Source: CALMFT01 sp964563595 (GTDB lineage: Bacteria; Patescibacteriota; Gracilibacteria; Absconditabacterales; Absconditicoccaceae). Taken from it: DNA of 59,110 nucleotides. Shown piece after piece: positions 1 through 8,383 of the stretch; the stretch's first letter is position 1; each line of letters opens with the position of its first letter. The stretch spans positions 1 through 59,110 of the forward strand of contig CAZLWR010000004.1 in the NCBI GenBank assembly GCA_964563595.1, written 5' to 3'. Made by a program: the position numbers and the translations under genes. Below the pieces are notes generated by a model. That model searched no databases. It had not been told where the DNA came from and was given only the letters and a program-made list of their open reading frames with translations.

Positions 1-63
1 ACCTATGGAACAACCAGCATATATCTATCATACATTTATATGACTCGCTATAATACATGAACT

Positions 64-522
64 ATGCATAAAACCAGTCCGCTTACGACAGAAGAATTAA
101 AAGCTTTCAGAATGGCATTCAAAAATTACTCAGGTTATATCATTTCCAATGCTCGTGGTGTTACTCATGTAGGGAAGATCAGAATAGACTTAAGTAAAAC
201 GCTTAATGAGATCAAAAAAATGGGATGAATGCCTATGATGTCTCCTGATTTGTTGGTAGCAAAAACAAAAGCTGCAGAACAATTATCTCAAGTACTCAGT
301 GATATAGAATTTGAACTTGAAACACTCGAGGATCCAAGGATCTTATTCCATATCAAAACATTGGAAGTCGAGAAAGAGTACAAAGAAAAGATGTTACTAG
401 ACTTAGAAAAGGATCTTTTGGAGAAAAATCCCAGTTTATCTGGTATAATCGGTAACACAATAGAAGAGGTCATCCGCCAAATTAAATCATTAGGGATAAT
501 GATACTCCTTATGAATAAATAA
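64..522 (+). CDS. Hypothetical charged helical protein (152 aa)
   Basis: I do not recognise the family. Read with UGA as Gly, an ATG at 64 runs through one TGA (before residue 57) to TAA at 520-522. The N-terminal third is mixed. The central part is rich in Glu, Lys and Leu and looks like a long amphipathic helix or coiled coil, followed by a short hydrophobic C-terminus (GIMILLMNK). There is no signal peptide. A TATAAT box sits 10 bases upstream of the ATG, so the leader would be very short or absent. It lies 24 bases before the next small gene on the same strand, so the two may be co-transcribed. The reading frame looks real; its function is unknown. Confidence 0.6.
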
Positions 523-546
523 AATGTTTATATATTCTCAGAGGAT

Positions 547-828
547 ATGAAGCAACCCATACTAGACAACGGTTTCGAGCCAGAAAAGAGAGGAAACGAA
601 GATGACAGGATATTTAGAATAGTCTGAACGATGGCGGGTTACTCGCTAGGCACTATCCTGATACTTGGAACTCCCTATGGCGGAGAACTTATAGATTATA
701 TCTATACAAAAAGTAACTCAAAATTGAATTGGGAAATGCTACAATTCACTATGATTATCCCTTTTGCAATTGGAGGACATTATGCCGGGAAATTGTTTGC
801 TACGCTTATAGATAAGAAAACAAACTAA
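547..828 (+). CDS. Small membrane protein (93 aa), unknown
   Basis: An ATG at 547 reads through one TGA (residue 27) to TAA at 826-828. After a charged N-terminal 25 residues there are two hydrophobic stretches, around residues 29-45 (MAGYSLGTILILGTPYGG) and 66-85 (FTMIIPFAIGGHYAGKLFA). They are Gly-rich and separated by a polar loop, which suggests a two-pass membrane hairpin. No family is recognised. It follows the 64-522 gene and ends 7 bases from the stop of the convergent VanW-like gene, with no terminator between them. Confidence 0.55.
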
Positions 829-835
829 AATGTAT

Positions 836-1819
836 TTAATTTCCACTGTCCGTCTTCCTATCATATACACTATATCGCCTCTTGGTAGTACCATGCCAGC
901 TACGAATAATTTCAGCCGAAAGCTCATCAACGAGCTTTTTTTGGATAAGAACTTGTCCGGTCCATGCACGTTCACTTACCAGTAGTACATAGGGTTTATC
1001 TCCGATTCGCTTGGACCTGAGTATCATTGTTTCAGGAGATATATTTTGGATTTCAAATTGTTTGATATCTTCGTAAATAGCAGCATCATCCCCCACCACT
1101 GTTTCGCCGTAGTACTTGGTGTACCAGCTGGTATGACCATGTCTTTTGACGATCTGCAGATCCGGTTGCAGCATCCCTGCACGAAATATCATACTCGTTA
1201 CCCCACAAATGCCCTGATAAAATTTATACACTTGTTCACTAGCACCGGTACAATATCCAGAAAGATTACTAAAGTTGGTATTAGCATTTCGAGCAGTGCC
1301 CGACCAAAGGACAACGCCAGACCCAAGTACATCCATTCCTATAACGAAATTTGTTTTGGCACAATTCCCATATTGACTGATATCTCTATCAGATGCTGAA
1401 ATTTTATAGTTTCTCAATTCTCTTGCAGCAATTGTTTCCCAGGGTATGAAAAATGTCTTACGTCAGACTATGGTATATAAAGAAGATAATCAGATATTGT
1501 TCGTAATCTGCTGTTTGTATACAGCATAATCTACAATACCACTCAGTTGCAAAATACTGCCAGTAAATATGAACTTCTTATCAGTAGCGTTATAGGGATT
1601 AGCAATAGAAACAATATAAGGTCGTATTTTATCTAAAGTGTCCTTCACGCCCAGTTTCGGAAGTTTATCTTGAATAATGCAGGCACGGTTTAGAACTACG
1701 CCGGAAGTGGTACGTTGCATCTGACAGTTCGTCGTGGAACCAAAGTGATTGCCTATAGTACGCCTTGTACCACTATAAGCTAAGACATATACCTGTAAAC
1801 ACAAAAAACCCAGTATCAT
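836..1819 (-). CDS. VanW-family-like secreted protein (about 327 aa, start next to assembly gap)
   Basis: The C-terminal half matches the VanW domain pattern: a Gly/Cys segment (GICGVTSMIFRAGM, compare GICQVSS.LFNAAL), then LQIVKRHGHTSWY (compare LEIVERHPHS) and DDAAIYEDIKQFEIQN (compare DATV..DLKFRN). VanW domains occur in secreted or wall-associated proteins of Gram-positive and CPR bacteria; their biochemical role is poorly defined. The first ATG outside the gap (1817-1819) gives a hydrophobic N-terminus (MILGFLCLQVYVLAY) that could be a signal peptide, but the 100 N directly upstream may hide an earlier start. Two TGA codons lie within the frame (1463-1465, 1490-1492). Stop is TAA at 836. 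The family call is fairly good; the start is uncertain. Confidence 0.6.
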
Positions 1820-1919
1820 NNNNNNNNNNNNNNNNNNNNNNNNNNNNNNNNNNNNNNNNNNNNNNNNNNNNNNNNNNNNNNNNNNNNNNNNNNNNNNNNN
1901 NNNNNNNNNNNNNNNNNNN
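1820..1919. other. Assembly gap (100 N)
   Basis: Exactly 100 ambiguous bases, the usual size for a scaffold gap of unknown length. It separates the start of the VanW-like gene from the stop codon of the Cys-rich protein at 1921, both on the minus strand. Order and orientation across it depend on scaffolding. Confidence 0.98.
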
Positions 1920-1920
1920 A

Positions 1921-2313
1921 TTAAGAATGACATCCACATCCGCCACCGCAGCACTCTTTCTTTTTGTCATTAGTTTGTCCTACTTTGTCTTCATCAAAAG
2001 AATGGAAACCTTCTGCACCATGGTCATGATCACATCCTTCCTCACACTCCTCTCCTTCTAGGTCTACAAAAGTCACATCATCAGCATTGAGTATTGATTG
2101 GTCGCCACTAGCAATAGCATTAACATAGGTATACAATTCAGTAATATGCTCTACCAACTCATCCAACGATTCGTAAAATACCCCATTGACTGGAGTCTGC
2201 CCCATAACCACTGCTTCTCCATCAGCACTTTCATCATCATTTGCGACTTCATACAATCCATACAAGATTCCATTTTCAGCATCTTCGTGCTTAATAACTT
2301 TATAAGTAAACAT
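1921..2313 (-). CDS. Acidic protein with Cys/His-rich C-terminus (130 aa)
   Basis: This is an uninterrupted frame from ATG at 2313 to TAA at 1921-1923, directly beside the gap. The body is very acidic (many Asp and Glu; segment DLEGEECEEGCDHDHGAEG). It ends in a Cys-Gly tail (KKKECCGGGCGCHS) with six Cys and one His within about 14 residues, a pattern that suggests metal binding. The tail resembles the CCGG..CGC ends seen in some small metal-handling proteins, but I cannot name a family. The start is followed by a plausible soluble fold (MFTYKVIKHEDAENG). An ATAATCTGA motif in the minus orientation lies just upstream (2324-2332). Confidence 0.65.
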   Translation of the reverse strand: MFTYKVIKHEDAENGILYGLYEVANDDESADGEAVVMGQTPVNGVFYESLDELVEHITELYTYVNAIASGDQSILNADDVTFVDLEGEECEEGCDHDHGAEGFHSFDEDKVGQTNDKKKECCGGGCGCHS

Positions 2314-2338
2314 AATAATATAATCAGATTATAAATAT

Positions 2339-2647
2339 CTATTTAAGAGTTTTCATGATTCCTTCTTGATACAAAACAGATTGCATTACTTTCATAGCAC
2401 TTTCTAGTTGACCTATGGTGAGCTTTCTATTCGGCATTCTACTTTCCAGTAGGACTTTCAAAAACACTATTGCAATATCAACTTCTAATACTTTACAGAT
2501 AGTAAACAAAACATCCAAATGAGGTTTCTTCTTACCCAATTCAATCTGCGACATATAGGCTTGTGATATATCAGCTCTTTGTGCTACCACTCATTGTGTC
2601 AACTTTTTTTCTTTTCTAATGCCTTCAAGTGCTTCCCCAAGATGCAT
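2339..2647 (-). CDS. XRE-type helix-turn-helix regulator (102 aa)
   Basis: The sequence from residue 4 is a Cro/C1-type HTH: LGEALEGIRKEKKLTQ-G-VVAQRADIS, then QAYMSQIELGKKKPHLDVL. The Gly after LTQ is a TGA codon. DNA-binding helix 2/3 residues (AQRADISQAYMSQIE) and the closing E.GKKKP.L motif are typical of the HTH_3 family. The C-terminal 40 residues are helical and not recognised. I chose the ATG at 2647 because it follows the dut stop by 43 bases; the frame is open further upstream but would overlap dut. It is probably co-transcribed with dut and could be a local repressor. Its operator was not identified. Confidence 0.75.
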
Positions 2648-2690
2648 TTCCCATCTATCAGTAGATAAATACTTCAAGGTTGTTTTATAT

Positions 2691-3212
2691 CTATTTTCCT
2701 GTGGAATGCAACGCTCCCGTACCCCTTTGGGTTGGATATAACGCATCCAGTTTATCATAGAGTTCGACATCACATTTCAATTCCAGACTAGGCACTTCAA
2801 TAGTACCATACTGTCAAAGCTCTGGCATATAGGTCGGACAAAACTCAACTTGTGCAACTCTGGTTCATTTGCCTACTTCTACCACCTGATCAGTGATATT
2901 CCACAACTGAAGCAAGTATTCACCCCTATAGTCGGCATCAAAAACAGCGACCGCATTGGCCAAAGCCAATCATTGTTTGGTAGGTAATCAAGATCTTGCA
3001 TATACTTTGGAATGCCAACCCTGAGGGATAACTGTTTTTATTCAGGCTCCGACCACCTTAATCTTTCAAGGTTCAATGTATATGTCTTCACCAACACATA
3101 CATCCAGACAGGCGGATCATACTGTTTTTCTTTCAGGTAAGAATTCAGGATATCTGGAAATAATCATAATAGAGTCCATAGTTGTAAGATTCATGAAATA
3201 AACTTTTCTCAT
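2691..3212 (-). CDS. dut: dUTP diphosphatase (dUTPase, 173 aa)
   Basis: It hydrolyses dUTP to dUMP and pyrophosphate, keeping uracil out of DNA and supplying dTMP synthesis. The conserved dUTPase motifs are present in order: motif 1 VGSACLDV (SAG.DL-like), motif 2 ARSGL around residue 73, motif 3 AVFDADYRGE (GviDaDYRGe), motif 4 RVAQ and motif 5 RGTGALHSTG near the C-terminus. Several of the motif glycines are TGA. TAG stop at 2691-2693. The ATG at 3212 overlaps the stop of the upstream gene by one base (TAATG); a later Met (MNLTT) is an alternative start. The protein is a little longer than the usual 145-160 aa. Confident. Confidence 0.9.
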
Positions 3213-3544
3213 TACATACGAGTTTTCCTACCAGGTTTTGCATTAGCATTCTTGTAGTTGTGTAGATACAGCTTTCCCAGGCCAGCAAAAGCGGACCTAT
3301 ATTCATCATAATAGGAAGTCGCTACGCCACAGGCATACATAAACCACCCCATAGTAAACACCATGAAAATGTCTTCGTTTGCGGGAGTCAGGTTTTCATA
3401 CATGAAAGTAGCCTTATCAAGTGCTTCTTCAAGTGCTTTTTGAATTTCTTGCTTAGAACAACCTTCCATTGCTTTTGTTATTTCTTTGCTTTTTCTAGAA
3501 ATTAATGTTGATCTGTCTACTTCCTCCATTTGAACTGTTTCCAT
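3212..3544 (-). CDS. Hypothetical helical protein (110 aa)
   Basis: An uninterrupted frame, ATG at 3544 to TAA at 3212, overlapping the dut start by one base, so translational coupling is likely. The first half is charged and helical (EEVDRSTLISRKSKEITKAMEG). Residues about 56-75 are hydrophobic and aromatic (EDIFMVFTMGWFMYACGV) and the end is basic (NAKPGRKTRM). It could be a membrane-associated or buried helix protein. No family recognised. Confidence 0.55.
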   Translation of the reverse strand: METVQMEEVDRSTLISRKSKEITKAMEGCSKQEIQKALEEALDKATFMYENLTPANEDIFMVFTMGWFMYACGVATSYYDEYRSAFAGLGKLYLHNYKNANAKPGRKTRM

Positions 3545-3555
3545 ATGTCTAGTAT

Positions 3556-4005
3556 TTATCTAAGAAATTGAAATAAATAATATAATCAGACACTTGCTAC
3601 GATCCCCACAAATTGAGCCCCAGCCGTGATCCAAAATACCTGTTTATTAGCTGCATTTGATCGTACGGTATTAGATAAGGTTGTAGGAGCTATAAAAAGC
3701 ACATAGAGCATCAAGATAAATCCAAGCCCTATATACCAATCATTAGTAATATCACCTCCAGTACTCAAAAATAGATAGACACCGCTAGCAATGAAAAATC
3801 TTGATAAAGCCTCTAAGGCCATAGTACCAGCCATACCGTCTTTGATTCCGTCTCCATCAGCGTCCTGCATACCCATCCAAGCAAAGTATGTTTTACCAAA
3901 TGCCCAATCTGCATACCACATCATGCCAATAAGCATCATCAAGATAGTCGCACTGATAATATAGATCCAATCTACTGTTCCAAGCATAGCAAATAATTCG
4001 TTCAT
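3556..4005 (-). CDS. DUF1761-like four-helix membrane protein (149 aa)
   Basis: The pattern matches DUF1761 integral membrane proteins: TM1 ends in IGMMWYADWAFGKTYFAWMGMQ (family hallmark G.lWYsp.fFgk.W....G), then three further TM helices (ALEALSRFFIASGVYLFL, WYIGLGFILMLYVLFIA, VFWITAGAQFVGIVASV). A DADGDGIKDG segment between TM1 and TM2 looks like a calcium-binding loop. I chose ATG 4005 over an upstream Met in the same frame. With UGA as Gly the protein reads past an apparent TGA end at 3586 for eleven more codons to TAA at 3556. Function unknown. Confidence 0.6.
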
Positions 4006-4045
4006 AATAGTGTAGTATATAATATAAATAAGGTAGATTGTGTTC

Positions 4046-4792
4046 CTAAACTTCAATTTTTACCAACTTTGCTTTCCATAGCTCTGCCATTTTCCCAAGT
4101 ACTTCGGGAACATAATATCTTGGATTTTGTTGCGACTTATAATACCGAGTTTCAGGAAAATAAAGAATAATCTGACTAAGCTTTTTCCAATCCATAAATA
4201 TATTTGCACCGGTCGTAATCAATATGTTTTTATAGCCATGCTGCAGATCATAATAATATTTTGTTATCCTTTGTATGCTATCTTGGCTACTGAGAATATA
4301 GTCCATATCGTCTGTTCTGTGTCTAAGGGACAATAAATCAGGAAATACAACAAGAGTTTGTTTGATAGTATCATCACGGACCAAAGACAAAGAAGCATTT
4401 CGAGAAAAAGACGAAGATGAAGTATAATCTGAATACTTTTTGAGATCCTTCCCGGTAAGAGTTTTAGCTTTTACAGATGCTTTGAGATAATGGCGGATAT
4501 CCGATAGAAAAAGATGGATAACAGATCTATAACTCGTATAATAATAATACACCATCCAATGGATAAGTTCCATAGTCTGCTTACTTAATACCGTCTCCAC
4601 AATAGTTGCGTTTTGTATGTCAAAAGCAAAACTTGGGTTCACATACAGATCTTGCCAACTCAGCCCAGATCCCAAAACAATGAAGTAACTACCATTGGCC
4701 TCAATAAGGTCTCATGGCTTACCAAGCTGCTTTTGATCCCAGCATACCTGATCATAACCAAACTTTGTACTGAAGCAATAGTAAAAAAACAT
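4046..4792 (-). CDS. Short, degenerate PriA-like protein (248 aa)
   Basis: The order of segments follows primosomal helicase PriA. There is an N-terminal region, then a winged-helix-like segment QTMELIHWMVYYYYTSYRSVI (compare ELLELa.WmadYY..pl.evl). Next comes TLVVFPDLLSLRHRTD (compare vLvLvPEI.Lt.q), then GYKNILITTGANIFMDWKKLSQIIL (compare G...vvvGtRSAlFaPf.nLglIi) and PRYYVPEVLGKMAELWKAKLVKIEV (compare prYhardvA..rA.l.ga.lvLgsAT). However, the Walker A motif is absent, DEEHd is replaced by YFPET, and the protein ends where the second helicase half should begin (usual PriA about 700 aa). It cannot be an active ATPase; it may act as a DNA-structure or SSB-binding loader, or be decaying. It has one in-frame TGA. 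The start ATG at 4792 faces a divergent promoter. Confidence 0.5.
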
Positions 4793-4800
4793 TGTAATAG

Positions 4801-4829
4801 TTGACAAATTGCATAAAAGTGTATATTAT
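4801..4829 (+). promoter_or_regulatory. Sigma-70-like promoter for the Cys-repeat secreted protein
   Basis: TTGACA at 4801-4806, a 17-base spacer and TATTAT at 4824-4829, about 40 bases before the ATG at 4870. A TATAAT on the opposite strand (4826-4831) could serve the divergent PriA-like gene, so the two promoters would overlap. Confidence 0.6.
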
Positions 4830-4869
4830 ATAAGAAATGGATATCGAAATTTAACACCTATAAGCAACG

Positions 4870-6333
4870 ATGCTCAAACGATTATTTCGCATAGCTATTC
4901 TCCTCATCTTATTACTCTGATTATCCAGATATACATCTATTTTTGACAACACTAAAATCAAACCATACTTTGATCGTGTTGACCTTGTTATAGAAGAAAA
5001 AACACAATCAATCAAGAAACGATGGAACGGTTCATGAGACAATAAAAGCACAATAAGCAATACCTGAGATAATGAAATACTTTCTATAACCTGAGCTCAT
5101 GACTTCAATACGGCAGATATGCTGGAAGGATCATGATCTGTGGCACTGCCCGCAATTCAAGAGCCAGAAGAAGAATTAACCTCTACAGGCACGCAACAAA
5201 CCTATAAAGAGCAATTTTGATCACTCAGAATAAGCAATTGCCTATCGCCTTGGGGAAGATTTGTCCCAGTCAATGGCTACATTATAGCCTACGAATCCCC
5301 TAGTAGTCCAGATTGTAAATGGGAGAAAAGAACTTGTGTTGATGGAAAACTGAGTGGCTCATACCAATATGATACTTGTTATTATACTACTGCCATCGCA
5401 AATCAAAAACAAGCAAGTCTACTTGAAGAAACAGAGATACAATCATTGGTGGCAGACTATGGTTCATTTGGTATAGGAAGCAGCAATAATACGACCACAA
5501 TCAAAAAAGAACAAATAATCTGAAAAGAAGTCGATGCTGGTATTATCGTAAGCTCCTCTTCTGACCAAACCAATCAGATCACTAGATGAGAAGGATGATT
5601 CTACGATAGAACAACCAAAGTCAATATGACCAGTAATGATCCCGATAAGCACTACATAGTAAGGACAGATAGAAGTGGCGAACCTTACGCTCTTGAAGTC
5701 AGTAAATCTATAGCTATTTTAGCGAATGGACAAACAGAGTTGAACAATCACGTACTCAAATCTCGATCTCTCAAAAGACAAGTCCACAACTGAGGAGAAA
5801 CCTATTTCAGTAATGAAAAAAGTCTGGTAGCAAAAGGCAGCTATGAAGGTAAGTTTTGTAGCACCCCACGAGGGAGTCTCTTATCCAACTGACAATACGT
5901 TATCGCATTTCATTATGCACAAGCAGTAAATGGTTCGTGTGAGCTAGAAACAAGATTTTGCATAGATGGTATCCTACAAGGTAGCTTCACTAACGAATAC
6001 TGCGAAGGATGAGACCCTCAGCTTATTACTCATTTTAGCGCCCTTCTTACAAACTCTGTAGCAGTCTCAGCAGGTTACATCCAAAGTGAAAATAGTATCA
6101 ACAGCGATATAAGCACTCTAGACCTTCTGTCATTGGGAAATAATCCAGAACTAGACCTAGCAGCAGACAGTAAAACACATGAAGCAGCAAGTCGAGGATG
6201 TAATGATCAAACGTTTGGTTACGTTCCACATGGTAAGAGCATTATCGCTTACAATAGTATGTGTCAGGCACAATGGAGAATATGCAATCTAGGAAACCTC
6301 CAAGGAAGTCTCAAACAAACTCAATGTCATTAG
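4870..6333 (+). CDS. Membrane-anchored protein with three Cys-rich repeats (487 aa)
   Basis: An N-terminal hydrophobic helix (residues 5-20, LFRIAILLILLLGLS) acts as signal or anchor. A Ser/Thr/Gly-rich linker follows. Then a module of about 50 residues appears three times, near residues 122-178, 325-380 and 439-487. Each copy has the pattern C..P.G......G..I.Aa, then C..e.r.C.dG.LqGS......C; examples are VNGYIIAYES with CVDGKLSGSYQYDTC, and HGKSIIAYNS with CNLGNLQGSLKQTQC. Paired cysteines suggest disulfides outside the cell. About twelve glycines are TGA. It is probably an adhesin or surface-layer component; I know no named family. TAG stop at 6331, followed by a terminator. Confidence 0.65.
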
Positions 6334-6415
6334 AGTTACCATTCTTATTCTCTCTATCTTGTAAACAGTAGGACAAAATATATTGATATATAAGTCATCA
6401 TTATTAATGATGTTT

Positions 6416-6441
6416 TCCTGCTATACAGGATTTTTATTTTT
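6416..6441 (+). terminator. Intrinsic terminator after the Cys-repeat gene
   Basis: TCCTG, loop CTATA, CAGGA, then TTTTTATTTTT. The stem is only 5 bp, but it is followed by a clear T tract. A second palindrome (TCATTATTAATGA, about 6397-6410) lies just upstream. Both sit between the stop at 6333 and the next start at 6500. Confidence 0.6.
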
Positions 6442-6499
6442 CACAAAGTTCCTGATACGCAGTAATAAATATTGTTATTTTATATGATAATGAGACATC

Positions 6500-6754
6500 A
6501 TGCATTCTAGTAAAGTTCCCAAAAGTCTATCTCAAGATCATGCGATAAAATTAGCCGTAAAGCTGACTAACTACCCAAGGGGATATAATAAATACGCATT
6601 TCAAACTACATTAGAGCTCATTCAAGCAGTAGATGCCAGTGCTTTTGACGGAGGCGAATCACAGAAAAGGGCATTAACACTTGCTCTGGAAGCACACATA
6701 GCCGATGGCGTTCACCATTCAGATTGAAACATGCCAGAACAGGCATCGGCCTAA
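6500..6754 (+). CDS. Hypothetical small protein (84 aa)
   Basis: ATG at 6500; a TGA at 6725 is read as Gly and the frame ends at TAA 6752-6754. It is an alpha-helical soluble protein (KVPKSLSQDHAIKLAVKLTN, LELIQAVDASAF, QKRALTLALEAHIADG) with no signal peptide or Cys. The family is not recognised. It ends 38 bases before the next gene, likely one transcript. Confidence 0.5.
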
Positions 6755-6792
6755 TAAGATCTACGCAAAATTAACTTATAGCCCGAACTACG

Positions 6793-8340
6793 ATGAGCAG
6801 ACAAAGAATAGAAAGATTTTTGATCGTAGATAATCCCATTGATGCAGTCAAAGGAATCAAAAACATCCATGATATATCAGAAGAACTTTGGGTTAGCCTG
6901 GATGAACAAGGAAACTTAGATGCTCAGATCTATCTGTTTTTTGCTATCATTATTCAGGATAAAGAGTTCGTAACAAAACACCTGGGGAAATGGAAAAACC
7001 TCAATGATTTGTGCATGAACGAATTACGCTTACTCGCTACTGAATTCAAGAAAACATTCAATATCACCACTCCGGGAGTTCAATTCCCTATATCCACCTA
7101 CGGTATCAATCTCTACAATCAACGATACACGAACAACAGTAACCTCAAAAATCAAAAAAGAATACAAGCTCACCAATCGCTTAACGGCATAGCACCCAAA
7201 ACCAATACCCTATTTCACAATAGTTTTGATATTTCACAAAGCATTGACGAAACGCCCGTCATTGAGATCTTGGAAGAGTTTTATGGTAACATTGAAAAGT
7301 TCGCACATGTACTATCAAGTTTTTCAACATTATGAGAGCTAGAGCTGTATGTAAAAAGAAATAATAATCTGAATTACTTCATCCAATCAAAGATTCACCA
7401 TAAAAGATTCTCTTATCAAGACCAATTATTGGCATTTTTTGTTCAAGCATACTACCTCCTCACTACCTTGCAGAGCATGAGCAGCATTGCAGAGACAAAT
7501 GCAGCCTATAACACCATCAAAGACTCCATTATGAGTAGTTTTACAAATTGCAGTCTATGAGCAACCTTTCTCGATGCACCAATAAAAAACACCTCTAGAG
7601 CATTCGAGAAGCTACTCAAAAAGTATAAGTGAGAAGTATTTGAGTTGAAAGATATCGTAAGATGCAGTTTTACCTTTCCTGATCTGAATAACCTCGTCCA
7701 GTGAATCAATCTACTGATGCAGTCACTTCACCAAGAATCAATTTATCCATTGATTAAAGTAGGTACCAACAAAAATCCGGTTATCGAAGTAGATGATAAA
7801 ATAGGACTATTACTCGCACCAGCGATCAAACCGTCAGGTTATAGAGATATTTCCTTTATTATTCATTTCAGGGGTCACAAAAGTCTCGTACCTATGGAAG
7901 TACAATTCCACTTAGAAGATACTTTGCATATAAAAGTAAACTGAACAGATAAAGTTCTTGATATAGTAAAAAAGTACTTCACTGATAAAGAAATTGAGGA
8001 AGTGAATGATCTTCTTGGAGCAAAACACAGTAGAGTATATCTACCCAAAAGCAATGAAGACATCATCAGTGCTGACGACCTCTACCACATAAGAAGACAA
8101 TTTAATGAAGACAAAAAAGCATCTTCTTCAACAGGGAAAAAGATTCTTGATACACTCATGTATCCAATAAAAACATTGTTATGAGACGATTGATTGCCCA
8201 AAGAAGAAATTGCAGCGAGAGTAGGGTCTATTGAAAGAAATCTCCATGACATTGCACGAAAAAACGTATTACTCAAACTTCATATTTTTGATAATCTGGG
8301 AAATCATCATCCACTTACCAAGTATCTTAAAAACAGATAA
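6793..8340 (+). CDS. Unknown protein with RelA/SpoT-like central region (515 aa)
   Basis: Residues about 1-250 are helical and unrecognised. Around residues 250-380 the order of features recalls the RelA/SpoT nucleotidyltransferase fold: a helix with AFEKLLKKYKGE, then LKDIVRCSFTFPD (compare ..D..r.tvv), VGTNKNPVIEVDD, GYRDISFIIHFRG (compare GYRslh..v....) and VPMEVQFHLED (compare .EiQir). The C-terminal 100 residues are charged and helical. In that family the Arg/Lys cluster, the GYR segment and the E.Q segment bind ATP and GDP/GTP or tRNA ends. I infer a ppGpp-synthetase-like or related nucleotidyltransferase, not proven. At least six TGA Gly codons; TAA stop at 8338. Confidence 0.4.
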
Positions 8341-8383
8341 GTAATAACAAAATAATATATTCAGATTATATTTCATCAAAACA

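Noticed and set aside
2591..2773. Longer N-terminus for the HTH regulator reaching back to 2773
   Set aside because: That extension would lie entirely within the dut reading frame and lacks regulator features; the ATG at 2647 gives a compact, complete HTH protein.
6397..6410. TCATTATTAATGA palindrome as an operator
   Set aside because: It lies directly before a terminator, downstream of a gene, and is too simple an AT palindrome to call a binding site.
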